Assembly: GCF_964204865.1 (NCBI RefSeq) | Contig: NC_135251.1 | Span: forward strand, 18,290,001 to 18,354,000 | DNA from: Styela clava | Lineage: Eukaryota; Chordata; Ascidiacea; Stolidobranchia; Styelidae | Length of the DNA: 64,000 nt | Direction: 5' to 3' | Shown: in pieces, positions 1 through 13,247 of the stretch | Position numbering within the stretch: the first letter of the stretch is position 1 | Layout: each line of letters opens with the position of its first letter | The notes under the pieces: generated by a model | Told to the model about the DNA's origin: nothing | What the model saw: only the letters and a program-made list of their open reading frames with translations | The model's database searches: none | Translations under genes and position numbers: made by a program

Positions 1-2245
1 TTCAAAAACGATAATTTTTCGAAATTCCGAAAAGGATCCACTAGAGGGCAAATCATTTTTTGGCATCTTAAGATTTGCACACTAATTTCAAGTTTAATGA
101 ACGTACAGTTTTGATGTATGACCAAGAGAGAAAAGTGTTTGATGAAATTTAGTTGAAATACTTAACCGTTTTTAAATATGTTACATATACATAGTTGATA
201 AAATTGAAAATGATATGCTATGTTTAGTATTAAATATGGCCAGATCAAAACGTGCTGCTACTGTTCTGGTTTGGTGAAATCGAATCTTTAACGTATCTGC
301 TGTTCTCCAAAAGTGTCGTATTGCTGCCTTTATTGGCCATTGTCCAAGAAATCGTCACTCCAAAAACGGCATGCTTGGGAAATTGAAAAATTATATATAG
401 GTTGTAAGACATTTTTCACTTTTTCATACAATTTGCATCTTATTCCAAGTTTAATTAACACACAGTATCGGTGTTTGAAAAAGTAAGAAAATGGAATATT
501 ACGATATTAGGTGAGTTTATTTGAAATACCAAACCTTTTCAAAATATGTGAACATCTACGCTATTCAAATATTTGAGATATACGCTATGTTTGGTATTAT
601 AAAGGCCAAGTCAAAACGTGCTGCTACTGTTATGGTATAGTGAAGTCGAATCTAAAAGGTATTTGCTTTTTTCCGAATGTGTCGTAGTGCTGCCTTTATT
701 GGCGGTTTTCGAGAAATCGCCCTTTCAAAAACGAATATTTTTCGGAATTCAGAAAAGAACCCATTATAGAGAGCGTAAAATGTTTTTTTTTTATTTTAAA
801 CTTTCCCAATTAATTCTTAGTTTAATAAACGTACAGTATTCATTTGTGACAAAGAGAAAAATATATTTGATCAATTTTCCAGCAGCTTCAGTTGAAATAC
901 AAATCCCTATTAAATTTGTTACGTCGACAATGTTTATAAAACTGAGAATACACGCTATTTTGGTATTATATGTAGCCGAGTCAAAACATGCTGCCACTGT
1001 TTTGTTATAGTGAAATCAAATCTATAGGGTATATACTTTTTCCAAAGTGTCGTAGTGCTGCCTTTATTGGCGGTTTTCGAGAAATTCCCCTTCCAAAATC
1101 GATAATTTTTCGAAATTTTGAAAAGAATCCACGAGAGGGCGTAAAATATTTTTTTGGTATTTTATACTTTTCTTCTGCAACTCATTCTAAGTTTAATAGA
1201 CGTACAGTATTAATGTGTGACAAAGAGAAAAATATATATTTTATCAATTGTTCAGCAAATTTAGTTGACATACAATTCCTTTTTAAATTTGTTTCGTCCA
1301 CATTGTTCATAAAATTGAAGAGTATACGCTATGTTTGGTATTATATATGGCAAAGTCAAAACGTTCTGCTACCGTTCTGACATAATAAAATTGAATCTAT
1401 AAGGTATGTGCTTTTCTCTGAATGTGTCGTGATGCTGCCTTTATTGGCGGTTTTTGAGAAATCACTAATCCAAAAACGATAATTTTCGAAATTCTCAAAC
1501 TAATTCAAGGGGGTGCGCAAAATTTTTATTATTACTTTATACTTTCTGAAACTTATTCTAACTTTAATAGACGTACAGTATTGATGTGCGACAAAGAGAA
1601 AAAGATATTTGATCAATTATCCTGCAACTTTAGTTGAAATACAAACCCTTTTTTAATATGTTACGTACCTTTGTTTTAAAAATCGAGGAATATACGCTAT
1701 TTTTGGTATTATATATGGCCAAGTCAAAACGTGCTGCTACTGTTCTGGCATAATAAAATCGAATCTATAATGTATGTGCTTTTATCCGAATATGTCGTAG
1801 TGCTGCCTTTATTGGCGGTTTTCGAAAAAATCGCCATTTTAAAAACGATAATTTTTTGTAATCCAGGACAGAATCCACTAGAAGTCGCAAATGATTTTTT
1901 GCTGTTTTATACTTCCCGCAACGTATTCCAAGTTTAAAAGATGTACAGTATTAATGTGTGACAAAAAGAAAATGATATTTTATCCATTATCTAGCAAATT
2001 TAGTTGAAATACAAAATCAATTTTAAATTTGTTACGTCCATGCCGTTATTAAAATTTAGATTACACGATATGTTTGGTAATCTATATGGTCAAGCCAAAA
2101 CGTACTGCTACTGTTCTGTTATAGAAAAATTGAATTTATATGGTATCTGCTTTTCTCCAAATGTGTCGTGGTGCTGCCTTTATTGGCGGTTTTCGAGGAA
2201 TCGAGGTTCCGAAAAGGATAATTTTCCGAAACTTTGTATTTGCGG
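1..2245. repeat. ~370-bp tandem satellite array, at least six copies
   Basis: The same sentence of DNA recurs. The anchor beginning tcaaaacgtgctgctactg is found near 245, 611, 981, 1356, 1724 and 2095, giving spacings of 366, 370, 375, 368 and 371 bp. Each unit also holds the phrase gctgcctttattggc about 80 bases after the anchor. The window opens in mid-unit, so the array continues to the left, and the last unit decays around 2245. Copies differ by scattered substitutions and small indels. Open frames of up to 130 codons inside the units are shifted relatives of each other and stop at unit-specific places, so I do not call them genes. The family is unknown to me. Confidence 0.93.
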
Positions 2246-3217
2246 AATACCTAAAAATTCATTTTTCGCTTAGTTAGTCTTTTTTTGAGCACTATTTTCT
2301 TGTTAAATTTAATGTATTCATTCAGTTTAAAGATTTTTCATCTATTTTCGTGACAATATTATATTTTGATCAGCATTTTCAATTTTCATATTTACCTATA
2401 AATGAACACTATATGCGCGTGGAACCTATATTCAATGTGTAAAAATATTCTGGCTGAAAGTGCTGCTAGCTTCACAGTGGTAAAAAGCACTCAATAATGA
2501 AAAATACCGAACGCCAGTGGAAAATTGAGCAAGTCAATCAAAGGATGCGTTTCCTCAAATCTACTTTCATAGACCTCAGAAAAACGACTTGATTTGCATT
2601 GATAGTCTCAAAAAATTCCCATACGTTTAAAAATGTGTTTCATATTTCGTAATTAATTTTTAATTCTCTATAGTTGAATAAAAAAAAAATAAAAAAAAAC
2701 TTATATTCTTATTATGCGTAGCAGAGTTTATTATATTAATTTGTTAAATTATTTAAAAAAAAGTTACATTTTTCAAAAGATGGCGCATCAAATTCGCGTA
2801 AAAAATATTGACAGTTATTGTAAATATTCTGTCTAAATTTCTACAATGGCATCTTCTTTCAGGCGTTAGTTGCAACTTGCAACAATCTTCAGTCGTGATG
2901 GCGTGATGCATACACGAAAATAAGCAAAATACAATATTCTCGAATTTTGTAGCATTTACTTTAGCAATTATAGATAAACACAAACTTTAACTTTTCTGCA
3001 AAGTAGCAAACGTTGAATAAAACTGGTTTATTTAAAGATATTTTTTTTTATCGTAAGCATCAAGTTAATTTTCTGCAGTTATACCGTAATTGGAATTTAT
3101 ATAGTGGCACAACGATTTTAAATGTTATGATAAAAAGCGCCACCTTCCCCGTAGCTAAGGGGAAATTAATAAAATGGAAGTTTGTCTCATAGTTGTGCAC
3201 TTTTCCGTCCTCGATAT
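2246..3217. other. Non-coding gap between satellite and gypsy remnant
   Basis: AT-rich sequence with an A-run near 2680-2700. No open frame resembles a protein I know. A short stem (ttcccc paired with ggggaa, around 3146-3163) lies just past the truncated end of the retroelement. I see nothing else. Confidence 0.5.
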
Positions 3218-5332
3218 TTAGGTGGTTGTTGCTTGATGTGTCATATGTGCAAGGTTAATCAACTTAGTAGTAAGAGCATTAGGAACAAGGATTCTTTCAC
3301 CAGAGATTATCAACTCTTTGTAAATTGTCAGCTCATCACGTACACGTACATGATAAAATGTTTGTAAAGCAGAATCAACATCTTTTATGTAAGGCCATCC
3401 ATTACAAATGTAACCTTTCATTTTAGACAGCATTGCAGCATTACATGTAGCTTCTAGTAGTTCAAGTAATGAAATGAATAAATCAGTATCCGTAGTATCC
3501 ATCTTCGCAATCAACATTTTCAGTAGAATCCAGGGGTAATTTGGATAAAGCATCAGCAAATTTATTTTCAGCACCAGATTTGCATTTCACTGTATAATCA
3601 TAGTGTAGCAAACGAGCATTCCATCGATCAACTCTCATAGATTGTCGAGTATTTCCTTGAGATGTAAGCAAAGTAGTAAGAGCTTGATGATCAGTTTGCA
3701 GTTTAAATTTTCTACCCCAGATGTAGTTATGAAAATTTTCACATGCCCATACACAAGCAAGTGCCTCACGTTCACCAACGGAGTACTTTTTTTCATTTTC
3801 AGTAAGTGTTCTGGATGCACATGTTATAACACGTTCAGTCTTATTTGCATCAATTTGACTCAAAATATCACCCAAACCATAGCCAGAAGCATCAGTAGTA
3901 ATTATAATAAGCAAATTAGGATCATAAAAAGCAAGCGTAATATGGTCAGAAATACACTTTTTAGTAGCAATAAAACTTTTCTGAGCATCAGTATTCCAGC
4001 AAAAAGTAACATCTTTGCGCAAAAGACGTCTCATTGGTTCAACAAAATTATGACAAAATTTAGAATAATATCCAATCAAACCAAGAAAGGAACGTAAAGA
4101 AGTAGTGTCATGAGGGGAGAGAGCATCCAGTATATATAGCATTAGACAATTTAGGGTGTGGCATTAAACCCTGAGTAGTAAGAACATGTCTGAAAAAAAA
4201 TCAATTTTGTCAACATTAAACCCACATTTATCATTCAATTTGAAACCAAGCTTCAAAAGTCGTTCAAAATTTTTATGTAAATTAGCATCATGTTCTTGAT
4301 TGGTGCGACCCCAAATTACAATATCATCAAGTATATATAAACATTTAACACTTTTTAAAACTTCAAGAACAGATACCATCATCTTTTGGAAATCACTAGG
4401 AACAGAGACTAAACCAAAACAAGCACAACGAAAACGAAATAAACCATCATGTGTAACAAAAACAGTTAAATCTCTACTTCCCTCAGCTAAAGCTAATTGA
4501 TGATAAGCAGAAGCAAGATCCAATGTTGAAAAATACTTGGCACCATGCGTTTCCCTAAATATTTCATATACTGTAGGCAAAGGAAATTCATCAACCACAA
4601 TCATTTCGTTAACTTTTCTTAAGTCTTCTTTCGAACTACGACTACTGGTGAAATATATTCAGAGGAATTAATCTTTTCAATTATATTAGCATTTTCTAAC
4701 TGTTTCAATTTAACAGTAACACCATCACGGATAGAAAAAGGTAATCGTCTCAACTTTTGTTGGAGTGATTTAGCATCTTTTTTCATTTTTACTTTATGCA
4801 CAAACCCTTTAATAGTTCCAGCAATAGGTTCAAAACATTCAGCATATTTAACAAATTCAGACCCTAAGCCTTTTGGCAATTTGTAGGAAGCATTTGTATC
4901 AGTATGCATCACAGACATACTTGTACCATCAAGTTTCACATGTAAAATATCACGTTCCAGCAATGAAAGACCTTCTTTCTCCCTAATACTATTGCCGGAT
5001 TTACCATTGTAAGAAAGATTAGCATGGAAACAACCGAACAAGTTAATTTTGATTTTGGAGTAGGATGTAAGAATTATTGTAGGTTTCATCAATTTCAGAT
5101 TAGAAAAATATTTGCGATAAAAGTAACGCGATAACAATGTAACTGGACTACCAGTATCAACAAGAAAAAATAGTAGTGTACAATTAATACACAATTCAAC
5201 AGTCATGTCGGTACTGAGACATGTCGCGTGAAAGATTGCTGAGAAACAAGTTAATGGCAATGAGCAGTTACGGTTTTGGCGAAAAATACACAAAAATTGC
5301 TTGACCGTTATATTTCGAAAGGGTTGACGCAA
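3218..5332 (-). pseudogene. Decayed Ty3/gypsy retrotransposon pol fragment
   Basis: Read on the minus strand, from 5332 downward, the segments follow gypsy pol order. A retropepsin-like stretch with VDTGSPVTLLS and the start of reverse transcriptase occupy 5332-4619. The reverse-transcriptase palm is at 4604-4164. Its end and an RNase H with TTDAS, EREAL and TDHQAL, plus an ADALSKLP tail, lie at 4142-3483. An integrase N-terminal zinc-finger-like stretch at 3574-3218 breaks off. The pieces sit in different frames with stops between them. The palm motif reads YILDD where YxDD is expected. No gag, no integrase core and no LTRs are seen. This is a dead copy truncated at both ends; I describe the breaks only. 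Confidence 0.9.
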
Positions 5333-6172
5333 AGAAGTTGTTAGACTTGTAGTATTCTTGGAGAAAAAAAGAGTGTGAGTTTGCTTGAAGGAGGAAGAAT
5401 GTCACATTTACATTTGAAGTGGAAAAGTTTTAAATAGGGCCAAAGTCAATCACCGGTAAGCTACTGATGAATATTCATGTTTTTGTTACAGTTTTAATTC
5501 TTTTTATCACCACGAGCGTCCACATTCACGTCGGCGTTGGTTATCTTCTCATTTCATAATAATAGCCCGTGGGTACGTTGTGGCGTTAAGAAAATTATAG
5601 GTTTGTATTACGGGATTCACTGAAGCGTTAGACAATGATCATCATACAGTGATATTCCACGCTGTTCACTTGCTCAGATGTGTGTGATTTTGGGGAGGAA
5701 GTATAAGAGGGCAGAATGAAAGTGAAAAGATAGTGGGGGATTCGATAAAATACTATATTGTATTTGCAACTCAGATAGACAATGTTTTATTTGAACTATG
5801 AAACCATATATTTTACTGCAAACCAGCCACAAAAGCTTACTAAGATCTACATGACATTTAAATAAAGGAAGAGTCGTTTGAAATGAAATTTGAATAACAA
5901 CATTTTATAATATGATGGACAGCCATTGGCATTTAATACAATATTGACATCAGGCGTATACAAAACTGCCGCAGGCATATTGCAAATATCAAAATGGTAT
6001 GTCAAACTAGTTATTGCAATAGCTTTTCAATACAATGAGAGAGGTTTTTATCTCTTAGAAACTCTATTAGATTTCCAATGTTTCTTTTATAAACATATTC
6101 TCTTGGAAATTGAAAATTTGCCACTCGAAAGTAAATGTAAAACAGCAAAACAATTTGTTTCAGCCCTATTAC
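5333..6172. other. Spacer upstream of the xylosyltransferase gene
   Basis: This 840-bp stretch lies between the retroelement fragment and the start codon of the next gene. It contains the left copy of a 171-bp inverted repeat (5584-5754) and must hold the promoter and 5' leader of the xylosyltransferase gene. I cannot point to a convincing TATA box. An open frame starting at 5926 runs through the true first exon in the wrong frame. Confidence 0.45.
5584..5754 (+). repeat. Left copy of a 171-bp inverted repeat
   Basis: This stretch is matched in inverse orientation by 7477-7646. In the parts I compared base by base I found only a handful of differences, about 97% identity. It starts with cgttaagaaaattatagg and ends with ttcgataaaatacta. 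The two copies are 1.7 kb apart and enclose the first four exons of the xylosyltransferase gene. It may be part of a mobile element, but I see no terminal repeats or coding potential. Confidence 0.85.
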
Positions 6173-9100
6173 ATGGCATGGAAGATCAAGTGGAGGCCAG
6201 TAATGTTCTTATTTCTTATTATTATTTCAACTATATGCCTGATTCTCTTCAAAGAAAAAGAAATGCGGTGAGTTGAGTTGATGAAATCTATGCAGACATT
6301 TTAGTATTGAGGCTTTGTTATAGCATCACAACGGGTTTATATTTTACAGCTACTTTACGTTCGATCGCATTGAAAAGTTCACTGTACCGGAAACGATGCA
6401 CCTTGCTGTCGTATCCTGTGGAAGACCAGGCTATATTGGAATCAAGGTACTATGATTTTAATTTATAAAAACCGTGAAAGTGTGCCGCAGTCATTTGTGG
6501 ATCCTATCATGTTATGTTTACATTGGATCTCATAATTCCAGCCATAATATAGTGATTCGCGTAATGGAGAATCATGCAAAAAATTATTATTATTATTAAA
6601 ACGCAAAATGTAGCAAGACTATGCATGTTCTATTTTTAACAAATTAACAGTCACAAATTCATGTTATATAAATATATATTTCAGGATTTCTCAAAACCAT
6701 TGGACCAAAGTTTAACAATGATCAAATCAGCTTCAATGTTTGCCAAATCCCCATTACATATTCATATATTCACAGAGGATGAGATAAAGGGTTTGTTTGA
6801 AGAAGAGGTAGGCTATGTTAGTTCCAAATCCCAACTGTGGGGCTCATCTCTGCGGTGACGTCATACAATTGTTATAAATATGAAAAATACCTGTGTTAAT
6901 GCCACACGTATATTGAATAATAAGTTGCATTTTCAAACAATTTGAGGAGCTCAAGGCTGTAATGAAAAGTCATGACATGACTTTGTAGCGAATGTGCATT
7001 GTGTAACTATGGATTATAATGTATTTAACCCTTTCATATTACATGCTATTAATATGAAAGGGTTATTTCATTATAATCCATAGTTACACAATGCACATTC
7101 GCTACAACTTGACGTAGTATTACTATAATACAATATTGAAAGATAGAATTTTCTGATGTGGAGATTGCTTGCACCCCATTTATTTGCATAATATGTAGTA
7201 TGAGCAACATCAGAGCAACGACAAAAACATTACGCCATATGTCATATATTACTTTTGTCATATTTTAGATAAAATCTTGGCCCATCAAAGTTCAAGCACG
7301 TGTAAAGTATTCAATATATTCTGCTGATTATTCAAACCAACTTCCAGAGGAATTGATAAATGAATGGAAACGCTGGTACAAGCCATGTGGATCTTTTAGG
7401 CTATTTCTTCCAGTAAGAATACTAGAAAAACACGTATATATTTGAAATATTTCAAACTGTTCCCTCCTTATATATGGTATTTTATCGAATCCCCCACTAT
7501 CTTTTCACTTTCATTCTGCCCTCTTATACTTCCTCCCCAAAATCACACACATCTGAGCAAGTGAACAGCGTGGAATATCAATGTATGATGATCATTGTCT
7601 AACGCTTCAGTAAATCCCGTAATACGAACCTATAATTTTCTTAGCGCGTCGAAACTGTTCCCTTCTTTAGGCTAGGCTACGGATTCACTGTGACATATTG
7701 TCCCAAAAGCCATTAGATTAGCAACCTTCATATGTTTTGAATAACGAGGAATTGTTTTTTTTATCTATATACCTTTTACTAATGATAAAAACTTTCGGAA
7801 AACCAAGTGAAATCAAGTACTTTAAATATAATGTCACCGGTGAATATTATCGTGTGATACAATGCGTTTTATGATTGCTAATTTCACCAACAACTGCTTC
7901 GTGAATAAGTGGTGTTTGCAGTAAATACGTTTTTATTTTAAAAATATATTAATCTAATTTAGATGATTTTGAAAAACATCACTGACGCCGCAATATACTG
8001 TGACAGCGACGTTGTTTTCGTAAAACCGATTGATGAACTTTGGAAACAGTTGAAATTGATGAACGAGCGCCATGTAGCGGGTATTTCATCCACATCGGGT
8101 CATCCGATAAGTGTACCGAAGAGCAATGAAAAATTTATATCTGATTCAAACGGAAAAATGTTTCAAATAAATTCCGGTGTAGGTTGACACTATATTGCTT
8201 AAAGTTCCGGGTACCAGAGAAATAGAAGATGTTTCAGCCAATTTGCCTGCATTCTTTGTCGAACATAAAGAAATAATAATAGTATATATATTTAGTATAT
8301 CAGAGGACATAAAAAAGAGCATTGTAATCTTCATTAAACCTCTGTGCAAATTTATTAATGTAATCATTTGAATGTGGTATTGTTTGATGTATTACAGGTA
8401 ATGGTGTTGAATTTCACGAGAATACTAAGAGCTGATTGGAAAATGTTTCATGATGTGGACGATCTTACAGTATCCACATCGAAATATGGAGCTGACTTAT
8501 TGCTGAATTTTTATAGAAAATATAAGGATGAAGCTGAACATGATCAGAAGTTGTTGAATATAATGTTTCATTTTAATTCTGGTAAGAGGTGTGCAATGAA
8601 TAAAATAGATTTGTAACGCTATACACTAGTGATAACTAGACCGGGACAAAGTCTCATTTTTTGTGTTCAACCCTATTCTCACAGGGAAGAATGACACGTT
8701 GACGTTTGGCATTTAAGAAATTGGTACTTTTTTGAGAACCAGAGTAATCGGAAATATAGACAGACAATTTGCAATTTTCGGCGCGCGAATATAAATGTCG
8801 TTTTAATCTCAAGTCACGTTCTTATTAAAATTTAATGATAATGAAAAGGGCGGGAATTTCTCGTACTTAGATTACGCTTCTTGAATCATCGGTTTAAATG
8901 AAAATCATTTATCCATTAACACTCGATTAAGAGCAGATGACCTTTTTTCGTCAGTTTATGAGCTGAGTGTCGCTTCTAATCCTTCTTCAGAAACTGCTTA
9001 ATCGCCTTTATATATCTTTTATCTTTGCCGATGTTCAGCAAATAGTTCGATGTCAGTTTGGCACACGCGGCATATGGTGTGCTATATCCAGTTAATGCAC

Positions 9101-12100
9101 GACCTTTGACAGCGAGCCTAGCATATGGCTACTAGGAAAAATAAACCACAAAACCTGATCTCGTTCTCATTTTCGCTTTCAAAACATAAAAGCGGTTTGT
9201 TCCTCTAATTGCCAGCACGCGAGTAATAGCACGAAAATAAAATACAATCCGCAAGATCTACCTATTAAGTTTGGAGTCTGCCTCAGGGGACACGCATTAG
9301 AGTACTTGACCTAAGAACGGGCTAACGGACCTACGGGACTTTTGTAACTTGTTGCCCAACTGGGCAAATGGCAGTTCCCAGCTGTTTAAAACGATTTTCC
9401 TATTGTCATCCATTAGTTGTCAGATGTTTCATTCATATTTGTGTTTATTCTTGACACAACTATGAAAGAAAAACTTATATTGAGAAGTGGTAAGTTTTTT
9501 GCTAAATTCCCGTTTTATTTTGACGACTTTTGACGACAAATTCGACTAATCAAATCATTTTAAATTGCGACGTATTACGAAGATTGTCATTTATGCACAA
9601 TGTCGCGTACGTAACCGCGATCCCTGGCAACGAAGCAGTATAAAGTAAACAGGCCCGACCGTGTCAATTTGCGTGAAATACTCATGACTTATACACTGCC
9701 GCTTTCTTGGTATAAGCATGCTATTTCTAGACGTAAAATTGTCATTATTATCAAATGATTATACGACAATTTATGCCAGTGTCAGGTGCGAATACCGACT
9801 ATTAAATAAATCTCTTTTTGTTCTTCAACTGGGGAGGCACGCTTGGCTTGTTGATATTACAATAAAAAATGATAATAAATTTAATGTGGAAATTGCAAGT
9901 ATATTCTAATGCGATCTAGCCAATATGACAGATGCCTACACTATTTTTTTTTATTATATTGTGTCATTTTATTTAGATTTCATTACCGAACTCTATTATG
10001 ACCAGATATTCTGTTGTTTGCCACAAACAAAGGCTATTTATAATTTGCGTTCACGGCATTGCTGTCGCATTATAGCTTCGTGGTGATATTATTGTTAAGT
10101 AGCGTAAATATATTGTCACTGATCAATTACGCATGGTCAACCCTGCACCAACCAGCCTAAACAAACTGTAAATAAATACAAGTATTGTTTCAGAGAATCA
10201 CGAAAGCGATTTTCTGTAAAATGTCAATGAATTTACAAAGACTTTGTTACAGCAGCTTACACAATAGGTTCAATTCAGCGTTAAGTGGTTTCGCTTCTTC
10301 GAACATCTCGAGAGACTGCTTATCCATTTGTATTCAAACGCATGAATATTTTATACCATCTTCATTATGTCGTGTTAACACACATCAGCTCCTGTCAAAG
10401 GCTCTTCAATTTGGTGTATCATGATATTTTAGTACCTTTTGCGCACCACAGACGCGACACCTATAATAAATGGCATAATGGCAAATATTAATAATATAAA
10501 ATCGAATTGATAGGTATTTTTGCGTAAAATTTACTGCGCTATTTAACATTTTAATACACATATGAATACATATATTCAAATTATATGAAAAAAAAAATGT
10601 ATAAATAGGATTCATCGAATCAGGGTCATCCAATGATTGGAAAGAGTTCAAAAACGATTTACTTTTTTTTTCAACGAGAATTTTTTGTTACGATTGCAAT
10701 CCTGTAAAGTCCTTTCATACTTCGGCAAATAATTTAAGATATCAGAAATGATTGACATTCGCTGTATGGAATTGAATTTTCCATTCCGACTCCATTACCC
10801 CAACATGGCTGAAGTTAACGCTTGCTTCTCATTAGAAAATGAATGGGGTAAGCGTCAAATAAAATGTATACAATTCGCAAAAAAGTTCCCAACAATTACA
10901 TTACTTTAAATATGTGATTTTATTTGCCCCATATGAGATCAATAGTTATTTTTAGTTTTTACTTACACAAAAGTGGCATTATCTTTTATCTTATAAGTAC
11001 AATGCACTTAAAGAATTGATAATAATTAAAACTCAAATGTGATAACAATTATACGTGTGGTGATGCTTGAGGCAATTATAACATTAATTGAAGTTAATTG
11101 TTCTGAAATTCTTCATGTTCTAATATCCATGATGTATTGTTTTTCAAAATTTAGCAATACCACCAGGCACTTAGTAATTTCATTCTTGTTGGGTTTCGTC
11201 ACCTCAAAAAATTCAGAAACTCGAGCCAAATTTCTGAAAATTCAATTCGTTTGAAAGCACTTAATTGTTACGTGATAATTTACTTGTCATGAGCGATTTC
11301 TTTTCACGTCAACAATTAATGATTTCATTATACTGCCTGGAAAATGATGTTTATATTAATTAAAAATATAACAAATTTACAGAATTTAATAAAATAATAA
11401 TTCAACATAATTACGCCATTACCATAAAGCATCTCAATTTACTTTGACGTTCAACTTAAATCACACAGGTGTTCTCAAAACATAATTGTTATTATGTAAC
11501 TTGTGAATCACAGTTAAATTCACTTGTTTTTAGCAATGTATTGAGTTACTTGTGGACATAAAATACTTACAATGGGCCTTGTTTGTATTTGAATAACAGG
11601 TGACTGTTTTGGCGCGAATTATGACGGCAAATTCACTCGTCGGGAAGATAAAGTTAAATCCACATTGTTGTTGCACAATCTGTATGTGAACCAACCATAA
11701 TTAACTATTTGAAAATAGATATTTTTTCTCAATTTTCTGCTTTTCTAAAATTCACTTAATTTTATGAACACAATATTTTAGATCTGCTTTATCAACTTCC
11801 ATGCTCTTGGAATTTCAAGAATAATTTTTGCACTGACGATGGTAATATATGTGACGATGCAGAAACGAATGGAGCAGGAGCAGTACATGGAATATCAGGA
11901 TCCTTTTTCGGGGATTCAAATCCGACATTCAAAGGATTATATGAATTTTTTTTAATGGTAAATTATTATTCAATGTAAAATAGCCAGAAAAAATATATTC
12001 ATCTCATATATAAATTAGTCAAAGGCAAAGTTGTGAGAGTAGAGTTGATGAGCCTCAGCCGCCTTTTTTAAAGTACCCAAATATAATTAAAATCTTTTAT

Positions 12101-13247
12101 ATTTAATAAAACCCCTTTTTTTTTAATTTGGGATTTATTAAAATGATCGTTATTTCAATATAATTAACAATGTTTGAAATCTGTATTCCTTCAGGAATTA
12201 TTTTAATAGAAATTAATATGACTTGAATTTGCATTATATAGTATATTACATATACAAATCTATGATGTACCATGATATGTTTTCTTTTAACAAACCATTG
12301 AATAAAAGGATCCTCATAAAAAAAGATATTAAACAAAGTATTGTCATTGAGAACGTATATATCGGGTCGTTGGTATATAATTTCATAGATGAAAAATTTA
12401 TGGGAACAAAGCTATATTTAATATAGGAATAATGATTCAATGACACCCATGATCCAGGATATAATATATTATTCTCCATGATTATGATATCAACCAATGT
12501 TGTTATATTTACCAAAAACGACAAAAAAATGAAAAGGATTAATTCACCTTCGCAAAATACTTTCAGCAAACGGACCCAACTACACCAAGCAACAACGTGT
12601 TGTAGATTGTAGACTGAATCTAAGCGTTAAAATATTATGTTAAAATATTGAAATAGCTTCATTACCGACGACAATATTATCAATTTACAGGAACCAATAT
12701 TGTCTTCATGATCTATATTTGCTACTAATAAACAAAGTTGATGGATTCATAGTTTTAATTGTATTTGCTGAATTCATACTTTTATTCGTATATACACACA
12801 TTTGTACTTACTATCTCGTATATAATTAACCTTTGTGAACAATTGTATACTCCAACTTCGATACGACATTATATATTATTTCATGAATAAGGCACATTGG
12901 CTCTCAATTTGTTTTGACATTATTGGTAATTTCATTTGCCCTTTTTAGACACTCATAGGTTTTATTTAACTATGTCGCTTGAGAGCTTTATCGCCTTTTA
13001 ATTTTGATCTCGTTTAGATTTTTACTGAAAAACTTTCTTCAATAATTTGTTTTCATAGTATAAGCTCGGACAAGATCCAGAGAAGAAATTATATCGGCGA
13101 TATTTATCCTTTCTCGGTGCGTTTGCTTCGAAGACATATTGTGGAAAAAAATCACGAATAATTACTGAATCACTAGGAAAAAGTGTGAAGGAAGTAGACT
13201 TCATTACACCTGATATAGATGTTGAAGTGGCACCTGCATTCGAATGA
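6173..13247 (+). CDS. GXYLT: Glucoside xylosyltransferase (GXYLT1/2 homologue)
   Basis: Eight exons: 6173-6267, 6350-6446, 6685-6807, 7269-7412, 7963-8178, 8398-8581, 11782-11957 and 13059-13247. All have GT-AG borders and join in frame to 407 aa; the human proteins are about 440. Residues 10-27 form a signal anchor, as in a type II Golgi or ER enzyme. Then come MHLAVVSCG, HIHIFTEDE, the metal-binding DxD motif as YCDSDVVFVKP (about 165-175), NSGVMVLNFTR, PCSWNF, and a HGxxG-like end with NPTFKGLYE. In the family, this enzyme transfers xylose to O-linked glucose on EGF repeats such as those of Notch. The start at 6173 gives the membrane anchor and fits the exon-1 phase. Intron 3 holds a long hairpin, and intron 6 is 3.2 kb without recognisable content. 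I see no clear AATAAA after the stop. Confidence 0.93.
6983..7107. repeat. 125-bp near-perfect hairpin in xylosyltransferase intron 3
   Basis: The left arm (6983-7041) and the right arm (7050-7107) are reverse complements. The outermost 37 pairs, from ttgtagcgaatgtgcattg inward, are perfect. There is a small bulge (gtattt against gaaat), then another run through aaccctttcatatta, and a loop of about 8 bases. It could be a foldback MITE or yield a long RNA hairpin in the intron. I see no clear target-site duplication. Confidence 0.9.
7477..7646 (-). repeat. Right copy of the inverted repeat (partner of 5584-5754)
   Basis: This is the reverse complement of the copy upstream of the gene and lies in intron 4 of the xylosyltransferase gene. 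It starts with gtattttatcgaatccccc and ends with cttagcg. The differences seen are single substitutions. Confidence 0.85.
8582..11781. other. 3.2-kb intron 6 of the xylosyltransferase gene
   Basis: No repeat family or protein was recognised here. An acceptor-like tgtttcag near 10194 precedes overlapping open frames of 70-80 codons (10185-10491). None resembles a known protein or fits the phase of the flanking exons. Confidence 0.4.

Noticed and set aside
618..2273. Open frames of 60-130 codons in the first 2.3 kb
   Set aside because: They are the same satellite unit read repeatedly, with no splice signals or family match.
5926..6276. 116-codon frame overlapping the start of the xylosyltransferase gene
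   Set aside because: The family frame is a different one, starting at 6173 with a membrane anchor and a phase that matches exon 2.
10185..10651. Overlapping frames on both strands in xylosyltransferase intron 6
   Set aside because: Three frames open over the same DNA, none resembling a protein family.
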